A stretch of 53,278 nucleotides of DNA from Planctomycetota bacterium (GCA_023417655.1 JAEZFD010000020.1:1-53278); one strand, 5' to 3'; counted from the stretch's first letter, positions 8,260 to 17,949 are shown. A program made the numbers and translations. Notes: generated by a model not told the origin, from the sequence alone.

Positions 8260-9017
8260 GTACTGAAATCGTAGACGACTTCGTCGACCAGACTCTCCAG
8301 AGCGTCCCCTTCGCCGCGGCCGGAGCGTCTGGGATCCCTGCGTTTCTGATGGCACTGCAGTGGGGCGATTCGACGCTCCCTGTCGGGTCGTTCTCCTTTT
8401 CCAATGGACTGGAGACGGCGGTTCAGCTGGGCGTCGTGCATGATGCCGCGTCTCTGGAACAGTTCATCAGGACGGCCGTCGAACAAGCCGCGACGACGGA
8501 TGGTATCGCATTGCTGGCGGCCCACCGGGCGATGCTGGCCGGCGATTTCAGTCGCATTGTGGCAGCAGATCTGGCGGCGCAGCAGCGACGTATGAACGAA
8601 GAAGTCCGGCTCATGTCCACCCGCATGGGGCGCAAGCTCGCGGAAATGGCATTGTACGTGACCCCGGATCAGCCGATCCTCGTCGAGTGGCTCAGCCAGG
8701 TGAAGTCCGGTGAGCTTCCCGGGAACTATGCGGTCGTACAGGGAGCCGTGTTCGCCAGCATGCAGCTGGCGGAACAGATGGCATTCTCCGTTCATCATTA
8801 CGGCGTCGCCTCAATGATGGTCGGGGCCTCGCTGCGAATCCTGAAGATGAACTATCTCGACGGACAGAAGATCCTGCTGAAGCTCAGTCAACTCGCTGAG
8901 GCGTCCTACCTTCAGGTCCGAGAACGATCGCTGGACGATATGGCTTCCTTCGCTCCGATGATGGACATCTTCGCCGGCATCCATGTGAAGTCAAAGATCC
9001 GGATGTTTATGACTTGA
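8256..9017 (+). CDS. ureF: Urease accessory protein UreF
   Basis: UreF (253 residues) links UreD and UreG in the urease activation complex and controls UreG GTP hydrolysis. The family signature LMALQWGDSTLPVGSFSFSN with GLE is at residues 31-53, followed by an all-helical body with LSQVKSGELPGNYAVVQGAV and a YLQVRERSLDDMASFAPMMD end. The N-terminus carries about 25 extra residues before the signature. The ATG overlaps the ureE stop, showing operon organisation. A small palindromic hairpin (ATGGCA/TGCCAT, 9079-9094) lies in the gap to ureG. Confidence 0.93.
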   Translation: MSTEIVDDFVDQTLQSVPFAAAGASGIPAFLMALQWGDSTLPVGSFSFSNGLETAVQLGVVHDAASLEQFIRTAVEQAATTDGIALLAAHRAMLAGDFSRIVAADLAAQQRRMNEEVRLMSTRMGRKLAEMALYVTPDQPILVEWLSQVKSGELPGNYAVVQGAVFASMQLAEQMAFSVHHYGVASMMVGASLRILKMNYLDGQKILLKLSQLAEASYLQVRERSLDDMASFAPMMDIFAGIHVKSKIRMFMT

Positions 9018-9177
9018 TTGTCCCACTCGCTCCCCGTAACGGGGGTATTCCCTCAAAAGGCTTCGCCGTCCTGATGAAATGGCATTTTTGCCATGGCGGA
9101 AATGAAACTGAGTCGGACAACGCCTGTTAACTGGCCGCGTTCCTCTTCAGACCACAGGACAGTTCAAGGAATTGGCA

Positions 9178-9816
9178 ATGAAAAAGATTACACGTATTGG
9201 TGTCGGTGGTCCTGTCGGGTCCGGAAAAACTGCTCTGATTGAAGCCGTGACTCCGCTGCTCATTAAAATGGGCGTGCGAATCCTGATTGTCACCAACGAT
9301 ATCGTGACAACTGAGGACGCAAAGCACGTCCAGCGCACCTTGAAAGGGGTGCTTCTGGAAGAGCGCATCATCGGAGTGGAAACGGGCGCATGCCCACACA
9401 CGGCGGTCCGTGAAGACCCCAGTATGAATCTCGCCGCTGTTGAGGACATGGAGTCACGCTTTCCCGAGACCGATCTGGTACTGATCGAATCCGGTGGCGA
9501 CAACCTGACGCTGACGTTCAGTCCGGCGCTGGTGGATTACTTCATCTACGTCATCGACGTCGCCGCAGGCGACAAGATTCCCCGCAAGAACGGCCCGGGA
9601 ATCACGCAGTCCGACATTCTCGTGATCAATAAGACAGACTTGGCCCCGTACGTCGGGGCGAGCCTGGAAGTCATGGATCGCGACTCGAAGATGATGCGCG
9701 GCGACAAGCCGTATCTCTTCACAAATTGCAAGAAGAACGAAGGCATCCTGGAATTGGCCCAGATGATTCGGGACAACGTTCTCTTCGACCTCACTCTGAA
9801 CGAAGTCGCCGAATGA
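9178..9816 (+). CDS. ureG: Urease accessory GTPase UreG
   Basis: SIMIBI-class GTPase that drives nickel insertion into urease. From ATG 9178 (AAGGA 7 nt upstream; a TTG two codons earlier is less likely) it has 212 residues. The P-loop GGPVGSGKT is at residues 10-18, the nickel-binding CPH motif at 72-74 (ETGACPHTAVRED), the ESGGDN switch near 104-109 and the NKTD guanine motif at 151-154. All residues needed for function are present. It overlaps ureD by 4 nt (ATGA at 9813). Confidence 0.96.
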   Translation: MKKITRIGVGGPVGSGKTALIEAVTPLLIKMGVRILIVTNDIVTTEDAKHVQRTLKGVLLEERIIGVETGACPHTAVREDPSMNLAAVEDMESRFPETDLVLIESGGDNLTLTFSPALVDYFIYVIDVAAGDKIPRKNGPGITQSDILVINKTDLAPYVGASLEVMDRDSKMMRGDKPYLFTNCKKNEGILELAQMIRDNVLFDLTLNEVAE

Positions 9817-10721
9817 CACCTTTGCATCTTCTCCCTGAATTGGCGAACTACCAGGACGAGCCCCGACAACTTGCGACGGGCTCTCCCGGAAAGGTCGGCG
9901 AGTTACGGCTGGTCTTCGAGCAGCGTCACGGCAAGACAATTCTCGCTAACAAGTACCGCCGTGCGCCGTTGATCGTGCACCGCGCCATTTATTTCGATGA
10001 GCAGCTGCCGCTGATGCCGTGCGTGTTCATCATCTCCAACGCCGGGGGAATTCTTCAGGGGGACCGCAACACGATCGACGTCACCGTAGAGCCCGATGGG
10101 ATCGCCCATCTGACGACGCAGTCGGCGACCAAAGTTCAGGAAATGGACGCAAACTTCGCGAGCCAGATCCAGAATATCACAGTGAAGGAAGGGGCCTATT
10201 TCGAATACGTGCCCCACCCGCTGATTCCCCATCGGCACTGTCGCTTTGTCATGCAGACGACGATGACCATCGATCCGACAGCGACTGTGTTCGCGTCTGA
10301 GATCATCATGGGGGGACGGAAGCATCACGGGGATCTGTTCGAGTTCAAGCTGATCTCGTCGACGATGACCGCGAAGCGACCTGACGGGACGCCGTTGTTC
10401 ACCGAAAAGCTGATCATTGAACCCCACCAGCAACACCTCCGCCAGGCGGGGATCATGGGAGGGTTTGACGTCTTTGGCACGGCGGTCCTGATCACCGACA
10501 AGAAGCACTTCGACCCGATCTTCGAAAACAGTCCATTCGGCTACAACCCGGAAGAAGGCTGGGCCGCGGGGACGAGTCGACTGCCCAACGATGCCGGGTT
10601 GCTCTTCAAAGTGCTCTCTTCAGAGTCGTACGTCGCCCGCAGGAAGATTCGGGAATTCTGGACGCTCGTCCGTCGACAAATCCTCGGCGTCGACATCATG
10701 AAGCAATATTCCTGGCACTGA
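9813..10721 (+). CDS. ureD: Urease accessory protein UreD
   Basis: UreD (302 residues) is the scaffold that contacts apo-urease and relays nickel from UreG/UreF. Recognisable blocks are GELRLVFEQRHGKTILANKY, IISNAGGILQGDRNTIDVTV (the GGL/I..GD signature), HLTTQSATKVQEM, EYVPHPLIPHRHCRFVMQTT and a long ASEIIMGGRKHHGDLFEF segment. Start chosen at 9813 because it overlaps the ureG stop in the typical coupled manner; the frame is open upstream but inside ureG. It is the last gene of the urease operon, so the accessory order is E-F-G-D. Confidence 0.93.
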   Translation: MTPLHLLPELANYQDEPRQLATGSPGKVGELRLVFEQRHGKTILANKYRRAPLIVHRAIYFDEQLPLMPCVFIISNAGGILQGDRNTIDVTVEPDGIAHLTTQSATKVQEMDANFASQIQNITVKEGAYFEYVPHPLIPHRHCRFVMQTTMTIDPTATVFASEIIMGGRKHHGDLFEFKLISSTMTAKRPDGTPLFTEKLIIEPHQQHLRQAGIMGGFDVFGTAVLITDKKHFDPIFENSPFGYNPEEGWAAGTSRLPNDAGLLFKVLSSESYVARRKIREFWTLVRRQILGVDIMKQYSWH

Positions 10722-11282
10722 TCCGTACGCCGGTCGCCGGAATCCGCATTCTCCGCAGGGTTGTGGCCGGCGTCAAAGTTCGCCCATCTTCCAGCGTTCC
10801 GTCAGGTTTTGCGGCGTGTTTGGGAGTCATTTCTTCGTGGGTGCGAAGGACATCCCGCATCTTTGATTCCTATACGACTCTTTGCCTGAACCCATTCAAG
10901 GTGCGGATAATTCAAGCCGACACAATGGGAACCGAGGTCATTCGTTCAGTTGCGCCGCACATCTCATCAAGGCCTGCGGACGCGACACAGACGAGACATT
11001 CGGGTTTGAAGGTGGACTCTTTTCAGGATCCAGTAAATGGATTGGGAACAGTGCGGCTGACTGCTTTGATTTGGTGAGCACCTTCAGGCAGCCGGGACAC
11101 AGCGTCACTCTGCCTGGAGAAACGTCTCCATGTGAGCGTTGATGAGACACTCAACGGGCATGGTCACCTCGCATTGATTCAGTTTGCTGCCCCGTTTTGC
11201 CGCCTAACGTGAGCCTGCATCGTCCGGGAATGGATCCCGGGAGGTGCCAGCAACGTTCATCGAATCACGCTCAGGGAACGTC
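10722..11282. other. Gene-free leader region upstream of porin gene
   Basis: No coding frame with protein-like composition was recognised. The distal part contains two adjacent hairpins (11116-11163, separate entry). Confidence 0.4.
11116..11163 (+). promoter_or_regulatory. Adjacent hairpins in porin-gene leader, candidate RNA element
   Basis: GGAGA-AACG-TCTCC (11116-11129) is followed by a two-part stem: CCATG (11128-11132) pairs with CATGG (11159-11163) and encloses CGTTGA (11137-11142) pairing with TCAACG (11151-11156). The first hairpin and the outer stem share two bases, so they would compete. It lies about 120 bp before the porin start. No match to a cobalamin or other named riboswitch was recognised. 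Confidence 0.3.
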
Positions 11283-12785
11283 ATGGATCGACAGTCTTTC
11301 TCGCTTCTGTGTGCCGCAGTCTTGACCAGTGCGTCGCCCGTTGCGGCCGCTGCTCCGGATTACTGGAATGAGCCGTCGGCAACCATTCAGGTCACCGACT
11401 TCACCGAACTCCTCGCTGGTCCTGAAGCTCGTGTCACTGAGCCCAGGATTGTGAATGTGCCTCCCGTTCAGGAGACATTCCAGGCTGAACCGGAGGAGCC
11501 TGTCGTCGTCTCCTATCAGTTCCTCGCCCCAGCAACGCCATCGAACCCGCTGACGAATACGCACCATGTGCCGTTTGCCGGGGCCGACTATTCACACACG
11601 CGCCCTCACCATCCGTCGTTTCCGATCGTCGATGTCTCCGAAGGGGATGGCCGGTTTCTGGGGTGCACCGATGCCTATGGATTTGATCCGGCCGGCTATC
11701 GCTTCGCCTGGACACCCGACAAATGGGCAAAAGTCGGAGCGGCCATCCGCGCGTCGTTCAACTCGCAGAACGACAATAGTGTTGGGGGGGGCGGCAATTA
11801 CTTCACCGTCGATAATGCTCGACTGCTCACCAGCGGGCAGGTCACCGAGCATGTCGGCTTCGAGTTGAACACCGATGTGGCGCTGGCCAACGGCGCGACT
11901 CCGGAAAGTTTGAGACTCGCCTCTTCGATTGATCTTCTGGATGCGATTGCGAAGTTTGAAACCGGGGGCGTGCTCAACTTCTGGGCGGGACAGTTTCTGC
12001 CGCCATCCGACCGGTCCAATATCGACGGACCGTTCTTCATTAACGGTTGGGACTTTCCTTTCGTTTCCAACTATCCGGCCATTTTTCAAGGTCGTCAGAT
12101 CGGGGCCGTCTATTGGGGACAGGTCAACGGCGGAGCTTTGAAGTGGAGCGTAGGTGCTTTCGACGGGACCGGAGCGACACTGCAGTCACCGTTTTCCGCT
12201 CCGCTGGACACGCCTCCGAATCAGCAAGGCAACATCCAGTTTGATGCTCGCGTCACATTGAACCTGCTAGATCCGGAGCCCGGTTATTACCACCAGAGTT
12301 CCTACTACGGCAAGAAGGATATTCTCGCCATCGGGTTCGCGATCCAGATGCAGGAGGACGCGACCGGGACAGATATCGATCCGCATAACTTCCTCGGCTT
12401 CAATATCGACGCTCTGTTTGAGAAGAAGCTGGCGAACAACGGTGTCATCACTGTTGAAGGTGCCGCATACCGGTATGACGATCAGGATCTCGTGACCAGC
12501 GGCCGCCAGGGAACCAGTGGATTCGTCTACTGCGGCTACATGCTTCCTCACATTCTCGACCTCGGACCTGCCTCCGGACGCTTGCGACCCTATTTCCGGT
12601 TTCAGCAGTATGACTACGACTATGTCGCCGCTGCGGCGGGCCAATATGACGCCGGGATTGACGTCGGTACCGAGTATGTGCTGAACGGTCCGAATGCCCG
12701 CCTGACGGCCGTCTGGAGCGAACGCGATATCGTCGCCGGCAACACGGTGCAGATATTCCGCATCGGGGCACAGGTCATCTTCTAG
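11283..12785 (+). CDS. Outer-membrane porin-like beta-barrel protein
   Basis: About 500 residues from ATG 11283 (frame open from 11244). A signal peptide MDRQSFSLLCAAVLTSASPV with AAAA cleavage region is followed by a proline-rich stretch of about 90 residues. The rest is alternating amphipathic strands (FAWTPDKWAKVGAAIRASFN, ITVEGAAYRYDDQDL, GRLRPYFRFQQYDYDYV) and ends in an aromatic VIF, typical of outer-membrane barrels. A GRQIGAVYWGQVNGGALKWS segment resembles phosphate-selective or amide/urea porins. Between ureD and the channel/CobN operon it may admit urea, nickel or a metal chelate; the substrate is inferred only. Copy B of the dispersed repeat begins right at its stop. Confidence 0.7.
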   Translation: MDRQSFSLLCAAVLTSASPVAAAAPDYWNEPSATIQVTDFTELLAGPEARVTEPRIVNVPPVQETFQAEPEEPVVVSYQFLAPATPSNPLTNTHHVPFAGADYSHTRPHHPSFPIVDVSEGDGRFLGCTDAYGFDPAGYRFAWTPDKWAKVGAAIRASFNSQNDNSVGGGGNYFTVDNARLLTSGQVTEHVGFELNTDVALANGATPESLRLASSIDLLDAIAKFETGGVLNFWAGQFLPPSDRSNIDGPFFINGWDFPFVSNYPAIFQGRQIGAVYWGQVNGGALKWSVGAFDGTGATLQSPFSAPLDTPPNQQGNIQFDARVTLNLLDPEPGYYHQSSYYGKKDILAIGFAIQMQEDATGTDIDPHNFLGFNIDALFEKKLANNGVITVEGAAYRYDDQDLVTSGRQGTSGFVYCGYMLPHILDLGPASGRLRPYFRFQQYDYDYVAAAAGQYDAGIDVGTEYVLNGPNARLTAVWSERDIVAGNTVQIFRIGAQVIF

Positions 12786-12859
12786 AGCACTTTGCTCTAC
12801 CGTGTGCCCGCGCAGTGCCGTTTTCGACAAGAAGATCGCTGCATCCCGCGCGGCGGGAG
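12784..12859 (-). repeat. Dispersed 76-bp repeat, copy B
   Basis: Reverse-oriented partner of 5118-5193, aligned without gaps. It includes the GAGCA/TGCTC mini-hairpin at the porin stop, the GTCGAAAAC block and a CCCGCCGCGCGGG end. The hairpin could also serve as a porin-gene terminator. Confidence 0.65.
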
Positions 12860-12940
12860 GTCGTTTTTCCACAGGAGCGATCTGCTGCCGCGTTTTGCTC
12901 GATGAAGCTGCTCGTGGATGGCCTTCGAGGTCAGGCTCTG

Positions 12941-12956
12941 CAACGAGATTTCGTTG
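12941..12956. promoter_or_regulatory. Palindromic site upstream of channel/CobN operon
   Basis: CAACGAGATTTCGTTG, one base different from the perfect palindrome at 20614-20629 that precedes the regulator gene. It lies about 120 bp before the channel gene. Read as a shared operator; inferred from sequence identity only. Confidence 0.45.
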
Positions 12957-13077
12957 ATCAGTAGCGAAATGTTGGTAAGTCTGCTTTACTCTGCCAACTC
13001 TCATCTCCGGGGTGCGCGAGATTCTCACGCTCACGGATGAATTCACTGAAGGCTGAATCCTCGGGCGACGGGTGAAG

Positions 13078-13629
13078 ATGTTCGATCTCATTCAGACGAT
13101 CATATACGAGTTCTGCAACATCCTGCTTTGGCCGTGCTGCATCCTCCTGATCTTGGGGGTGATTCATTCCCTGTATCTGCTGGGGAGTCTCGTCGCGGAA
13201 GGTTTCCAACGATCGGGCCCCGCGAAGGCGCTGACCGACCCGCTTTATCCACCCTTGGCGATGCAGCGTCGCACAGGAATCGCACGCTATGTCCGGCAAC
13301 GGGCCATCGATCCTGATTGCTCGGCCTGGTTGGCCCTTGATCGAACTGAATCCGCACTCGCTGCGACGATTGATCGGGCAAGATTCTGGGTTCGCATCGG
13401 CCCCGCTCTCGGACTTGCCGGAACATTGATTCCGCTCGGTCCGGCTCTGATGGCTCTGGCGGAAAACAATCTCAAGGCCCTTTCCTCCGGGTTGATTATC
13501 GCCTTCGGAACAACAGTGCTCGGACTCTTCTCCGGGGCGCTGGGATGGGTGGTTTCCAGCACTCAGGAACGCTGGTATCGCCTCGATCTGGCAGAAATCC
13601 GACATGCCCTCGAGAAGACCGATGCCTAA
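13078..13629 (+). CDS. MotA/TolQ/ExbB-type proton channel protein
   Basis: About 183 residues with three membrane segments: an N-terminal helix (ILLWPCCILLILGVIHSLYL), then a basic cytoplasmic section with SALAATIDRARFWVRIGPAL, then GLAGTLIPLGPALMAL and SGLIIAFGTTVLGLFSGALG. The paired C-terminal helices with G-LGTLIP..A are characteristic of the ExbB/TolQ/MotA fold, which uses the proton gradient to power a partner across the periplasm. The ATG at 13078 or a GTG two codons earlier may be the start. It overlaps the next gene by 8 nt. In Bacteroidetes hmu loci a similar protein accompanies DUF2149 and a CobN-like protein; this is the basis of my inference that it energises metal or tetrapyrrole handling. 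Confidence 0.82.
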   Translation: MFDLIQTIIYEFCNILLWPCCILLILGVIHSLYLLGSLVAEGFQRSGPAKALTDPLYPPLAMQRRTGIARYVRQRAIDPDCSAWLALDRTESALAATIDRARFWVRIGPALGLAGTLIPLGPALMALAENNLKALSSGLIIAFGTTVLGLFSGALGWVVSSTQERWYRLDLAEIRHALEKTDA

Positions 13630-13969
13630 GAAATCACATCCCGGCCTCGGCCTGCTTCGCGGAGCGGGGGACGATGATCCTCTCGCAGGGGTCGCGAATC
13701 TGTTTGATACAGGGATCGTCTTCGCTCTGGGATTTCTGGTGGCGCTCGTCAGCGCTCTAAATCTGCTCGCGATGTTTGACCCTGAAAGCAAAGTCACCAT
13801 CACGTCTGAGAAGGCGGACGGGAGTCTTGAGATCGTCGTGAAAGACGGCACCAAGACAACGGTTCGCCGTGTCACGAAGCAAGTCGGATCCGGCGATGGA
13901 ACCCGACTCGGCGTGGCCTATCGACTGGCAGATGGCACTGTGATCTACGTTCCAGAAGGTCAAGAGTGA
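13622..13969 (+). CDS. DUF2149 family protein
   Basis: A 115-residue protein with one membrane helix (TGIVFALGFLVALVSALNLL, about residues 30-50) and a soluble tail ending in a small beta domain (VRRVTKQVGSGDGTRLGVAY, then DGTVIYVPE). DUF2149 proteins are ExbD/TolR-like partners found beside MotA/TolQ/ExbB genes and CobN-like genes. Start ATG 13622 overlaps the preceding stop; the stop (TGA 13967-13969) overlaps the GTG of the next gene, so all three are translationally coupled. Probably the periplasm-facing stator partner of the upstream channel; direct function unknown. Confidence 0.8.
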   Translation: MPKKSHPGLGLLRGAGDDDPLAGVANLFDTGIVFALGFLVALVSALNLLAMFDPESKVTITSEKADGSLEIVVKDGTKTTVRRVTKQVGSGDGTRLGVAYRLADGTVIYVPEGQE

Positions 13970-16900
13970 ACGGTCCCGGCAAAATCTCGGTGCAGCGGCA
14001 GGGGGCATGGGGACGGTTTGCGACGGGGACGGTCCTGGCAGCGCTGTTTCTCGGAGCCACTGCCTGGGTTTGTCTGAGAGTCATTTCGCGACCCGCGCCA
14101 AGATCGGTCTCTGTGCTGATCGTCTGTTCGGATCCGGTCGTCGAAAGCCTGACCCGTGGCATCGATCGGCTGCTCTCCGGAAGTCCCGAACTTGCTCGCG
14201 AAGTGGAGATTCAGCTTCGCTCTCCGGGCAACACGGTTGATGGTGATGCTCTGCCTGCAGCGGATCTTCTGTTGGTAGAATTGCTGGAGGCAAACTGGGT
14301 CAACGCGAACAAGGACGACCTTCTCGGTTCTGAGGCCCGAACCAAGCTTGCCTTCGGGCCTGCCGGAAACGGAATCACCGAAGAGACACTGCCTCAGCTC
14401 GACCTGACGCGGGATCCGTTGCTCGAACCGTATTGGACGGAGGGAGGGCCCGACGATATCGAACAGATGCTACGGCTGGTTCTCAAACGCTATGCAGGCT
14501 ATGTCGATTTGGAGGTCGCACCGCCTGAGAAGCGTCCCCAGCAAGGCTTCGTCGCATGGAATGGCGGAGCTCCGAGACTCGTCGAGTCATGGGAAGAATG
14601 GCAGACGCTGTCGAAGCCGGATCTGCAGAAACCGCAAGTGGCGATTCTGGAATACCCGACGAGAGTTCGCCGCGAAGTTCTCGCGGTTCCGAAGGCCATC
14701 GCGGACGCGTGTCTTGAGCAAGGTGTTCAGCCCGTGGTCTGTTTCGGGCAGCCCGGGAGCAAGGCGGTTCGCGAACTGCTGCTGGACGATACGGGACGTT
14801 CACGAGTAGATGCCGTCATTTCGCTGCATTTCAAATTCACGGACAAAGAGGCAGAAGCCGCGCTGGCCCAACTTGACGTTCCGGTCATCAACGCGATTCG
14901 AATTTACGGACGGACGGTCGATGAGTGGCGTGACAGTCAGCAGGGCTTGACGAGCGGCGAAGTCGCCTGGCAACTCGCTGTGCCAGAACTGGGAGGTCTG
15001 TCGCCACATCATGTCGTGGCAGGAATGGAATCGACTCGGACAGGGCTCGAGGCTCAACCGATCCGGGAGCGTGTCGAACGCGTCGCCGCACGGGCGTGGG
15101 CGTTCTGCGATCTCAGGCGGACTCTTCCGGCAGAGCGACGTGTCGCTCTCATGTATTGGAATTATCCACCCGGCAAACAGAATGTCGGCGCGAGTTACCT
15201 GAACGTCGTTCGCAGCATTCCCGTGATGCTGCAAGCGATGCGGAATGCCGGATATCGGGTGGAGAACTTTCCTGACGCCGAGACGATCGAGAAGCTCGTC
15301 ATTGAACGTGGACGGAATATCGCCCGCTGGGCTCCTGGTGAGTTGGACAAGCTGATTGCGGCGGGTGACGTGGTCACGCTGCCGGTCTCGACCTACCGGC
15401 AATGGTTCGACTCGCTGCCCGGCCGATTTCGTGATGAAGTCGTCAAGCACTGGGGGGCCCCCGACGAAGCGGACATCATGACCGCGCGAATCGGCGAGGA
15501 GTTGCAGTTCATCCTCCCCTCCATCCAACTGGGGAACGTTGTCTTGCTTGTCCAGCCAGATCGGGGACGGACACAGGATCTGGCGGCACTTTATCAGACG
15601 CAGGATCTTCCTCCGCACCACCAATACATTGCGGCCTATCTCTGGCTGCAGCGTGAGTTCCAGGCCCATGCGGTGATTCACACCGGAACTCACGGGACGC
15701 ATGAATGGCTGAGCGGGAAGGAGTCAGGGCTGGCTGGGTTCGATGCCGGTGAGGTTCTGGCCGGCGACATGCCCATTCTTTACCCGTATATCATGGACGA
15801 CATTGGAGAAGGCATCGTCGCCAAGCGGCGCGGTGTCTCAACGATTGTCGACCATCTGACACCTGCGCTGGGGGTCAGCGCTCTGCCTCCTGAACTGCAG
15901 GCGATCAAGGATCTCCTCACGCGACTGCGTGAGGAACGCTCCCGAGCAGGAGGCGATGCCGCGAAAATGATCGAGAGCGAGATCGAAGCGGAAGTAGTTC
16001 GATTGGGACTCGACAAAGATCTCGCAGACAAAGGCTGGGACGCGGCCGGGCGCAGCAACCCTCGATCTGAGGGACGATTCAGCACGCTGGAAGATTATCT
16101 CGAGCAGATCCGCGCGCAGAGCATTCCCTTCGGGATGCATACGTTTGGAGTCTCTCCCCTCGCTGACCGGCTCGACGGATTCGTGAATCTGATCCGGGAT
16201 GCGCATGACGAAAAAGTCGCCGAGAGCAGCCGCAGCAAACTGGCGGCCAGTGGCGCCGCGGAACTGGCCGCTCTTCTGCGTGGTCTCGAAGGCAGGCACA
16301 TCTCCCCGGGCCCGGGAAACGACCCCGTCCGCAACCCGAGCGCACTGCCGACGGGACGCAATTTTTATGCATTCGACCCGCGGACGATTCCGACCAGACA
16401 GGCCGATGAACTCGGCGTGAAACTCGCAAATCAACTCGTCGCCGATTATCACACCACCGAAGAGGAATGGCCTCGGAAGTTCGCACTGCAGGTCTGGGGG
16501 GTGGAAACGATCCGGCACTCCGGAGTTCAAGAAGCACAGGCACTCGCGTTGATGGGCGTGCGGGTCAAACACGACAAGCAGGGACGCGTTTCCGGTCTTG
16601 AATTGATCCCCCGTGAAGAACTCGGACGCCCGCGAGTGGACGTGGTAATGCACGGTACCAGTCTCTACCGGGACACGTTCCCGTCACTGGTGGAACTCTT
16701 TGATCAGGCGGTGCAACTCGCGGCCGACTCGCCTGAAGCAGACAACGCGATTCGAGAGAACGTTGAAGCACTGGAAGCCCAGTTGCTCGCGTCCGGGACA
16801 GAACCAACCGAGGCCAGACAGCGGGCACGCATTCGATTCTTTGCCGAGCCGAGCGGGATGCATGACAGCAAGCTCGCGGCCATGGCCTCGGCCAGTGGTT

Positions 16901-17949
16901 CATGGGACAACGAAGGACAGGTGGCAGACACCTATCTTCGCCGCATGAGTCATGGCTATGGTGCCGGGCTTTGGGGCAAGAGCATGGAGACCGAGTTTCG
17001 CTTTGCTCTCTCCGGCACGCAGCGCATCGTGCATACGCGGTCCAGCAAGCTCTATGCAACACTCGATAACGATGACTATTTCGGGTACGGCGGCAGCATT
17101 GCACTGGGGGTACGCCGCGTCGATGGGGGGAAAAGTCCGCCGATGCTCGTCACCGATCTGCGAACGCCCGGACGCGAGCTGCACGAGCCGATCGAACGGT
17201 TTCTAGGTCAGGAATTCCGCTCGCGGCTGCTGAATCCTGAATACATCAAAGGGATGCAGCAGGAAGGTTATGCCGGCGCCCGCGAAGTCTGGAAAAGTAC
17301 CGAGTATCTCTGGGGCTGGCAGATCGTCTATCCTGAAACGGTTGGCGAGGAGAAGTGGCAGGAGCTGCATGAAGTCTGGCTGATGGACCGTTATCAGCTG
17401 GACCTGAAAGAGTTCTTTGAAAAGAACAACCCGCACGCGAGGGAAGCGATGGCCGGACGTCTCCTGGAAGTTGCCCGCAAAGGATACTGGAATCCCGACA
17501 AGAAGACGCTTGATGAACTCTCAATGGCCTATGTTGAAAGTGTCGTCGAGAATGGCGTGGCCTGCGACACGCTGACCTGTGATCACCCTGAACTCCAGGA
17601 GTTCATTCGCGGAATCGCAGAATCAAACGACGGCCTCGATCCTGCGATGATCCCTCAATGGCTCCAGAACGTCGAAGCCGCGACGGGCAAAAATCTTGAA
17701 GAGCGACTCTCTCAACGTCAGTCTGAAAAAGTCGTCTGGCATCATCCCGTCAATCGAGAGAGCACTTCCGACACGGCTCCGTCGACCGCTGCTCAAGTGA
17801 GCGGTTACCAGCTGGAAGAAGTGCAGTCTGAGTGGGCTCCTGCTGAAACGAGTTCGACCCCTCCAACTGCCATCTGGGTGCTGCTGTGCCTGATCTGGAC
17901 GATTCCGCCTCTCATCGGGGCGACCGTGCAGTGCCGACTGCACAAGTAA
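13966..17949 (+). CDS. Membrane-anchored CobN/HmuS-like chelatase
   Basis: A 1327-residue relative of the large subunit of cobalt and magnesium chelatases, here with an N-terminal membrane helix (residues about 20-40) and a C-terminal one (about 1303-1323), which ordinary CobN lacks. The core keeps the CobN landmarks: HTGTHGTHEWLSGKESGL at about 571-588, a LSGTQRIVHTRSSKLYATLD region, and RMSHGYGAGLWGKSMETEFR. The same architecture is known in HmuS of Bacteroidetes hmuYRSTUV, reported to remove iron from haem. Start is GTG 13966 overlapping the DUF2149 stop (GTGA). The large domain would face the periplasm if the first helix is an uncleaved anchor. The substrate here is unknown: haem, cobalamin precursors, or a nickel tetrapyrrole, given the urease context. 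Confidence 0.82.
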   Translation: MNGPGKISVQRQGAWGRFATGTVLAALFLGATAWVCLRVISRPAPRSVSVLIVCSDPVVESLTRGIDRLLSGSPELAREVEIQLRSPGNTVDGDALPAADLLLVELLEANWVNANKDDLLGSEARTKLAFGPAGNGITEETLPQLDLTRDPLLEPYWTEGGPDDIEQMLRLVLKRYAGYVDLEVAPPEKRPQQGFVAWNGGAPRLVESWEEWQTLSKPDLQKPQVAILEYPTRVRREVLAVPKAIADACLEQGVQPVVCFGQPGSKAVRELLLDDTGRSRVDAVISLHFKFTDKEAEAALAQLDVPVINAIRIYGRTVDEWRDSQQGLTSGEVAWQLAVPELGGLSPHHVVAGMESTRTGLEAQPIRERVERVAARAWAFCDLRRTLPAERRVALMYWNYPPGKQNVGASYLNVVRSIPVMLQAMRNAGYRVENFPDAETIEKLVIERGRNIARWAPGELDKLIAAGDVVTLPVSTYRQWFDSLPGRFRDEVVKHWGAPDEADIMTARIGEELQFILPSIQLGNVVLLVQPDRGRTQDLAALYQTQDLPPHHQYIAAYLWLQREFQAHAVIHTGTHGTHEWLSGKESGLAGFDAGEVLAGDMPILYPYIMDDIGEGIVAKRRGVSTIVDHLTPALGVSALPPELQAIKDLLTRLREERSRAGGDAAKMIESEIEAEVVRLGLDKDLADKGWDAAGRSNPRSEGRFSTLEDYLEQIRAQSIPFGMHTFGVSPLADRLDGFVNLIRDAHDEKVAESSRSKLAASGAAELAALLRGLEGRHISPGPGNDPVRNPSALPTGRNFYAFDPRTIPTRQADELGVKLANQLVADYHTTEEEWPRKFALQVWGVETIRHSGVQEAQALALMGVRVKHDKQGRVSGLELIPREELGRPRVDVVMHGTSLYRDTFPSLVELFDQAVQLAADSPEADNAIRENVEALEAQLLASGTEPTEARQRARIRFFAEPSGMHDSKLAAMASASGSWDNEGQVADTYLRRMSHGYGAGLWGKSMETEFRFALSGTQRIVHTRSSKLYATLDNDDYFGYGGSIALGVRRVDGGKSPPMLVTDLRTPGRELHEPIERFLGQEFRSRLLNPEYIKGMQQEGYAGAREVWKSTEYLWGWQIVYPETVGEEKWQELHEVWLMDRYQLDLKEFFEKNNPHAREAMAGRLLEVARKGYWNPDKKTLDELSMAYVESVVENGVACDTLTCDHPELQEFIRGIAESNDGLDPAMIPQWLQNVEAATGKNLEERLSQRQSEKVVWHHPVNRESTSDTAPSTAAQVSGYQLEEVQSEWAPAETSSTPPTAIWVLLCLIWTIPPLIGATVQCRLHK

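Noticed and set aside
10722..11282. Cobalamin or nickel/cobalt riboswitch upstream of the porin gene
   Set aside because: Hairpins are present, but the conserved B12-box or NiCo core sequences were not found by eye; kept only as an unnamed candidate element.
12958..13875. Long leftward frame opposite the channel and DUF2149 genes
   Set aside because: The rightward genes have membrane helices, overlapping starts and a known gene order; the opposite frame has only Arg/Pro/Ser-rich composition.
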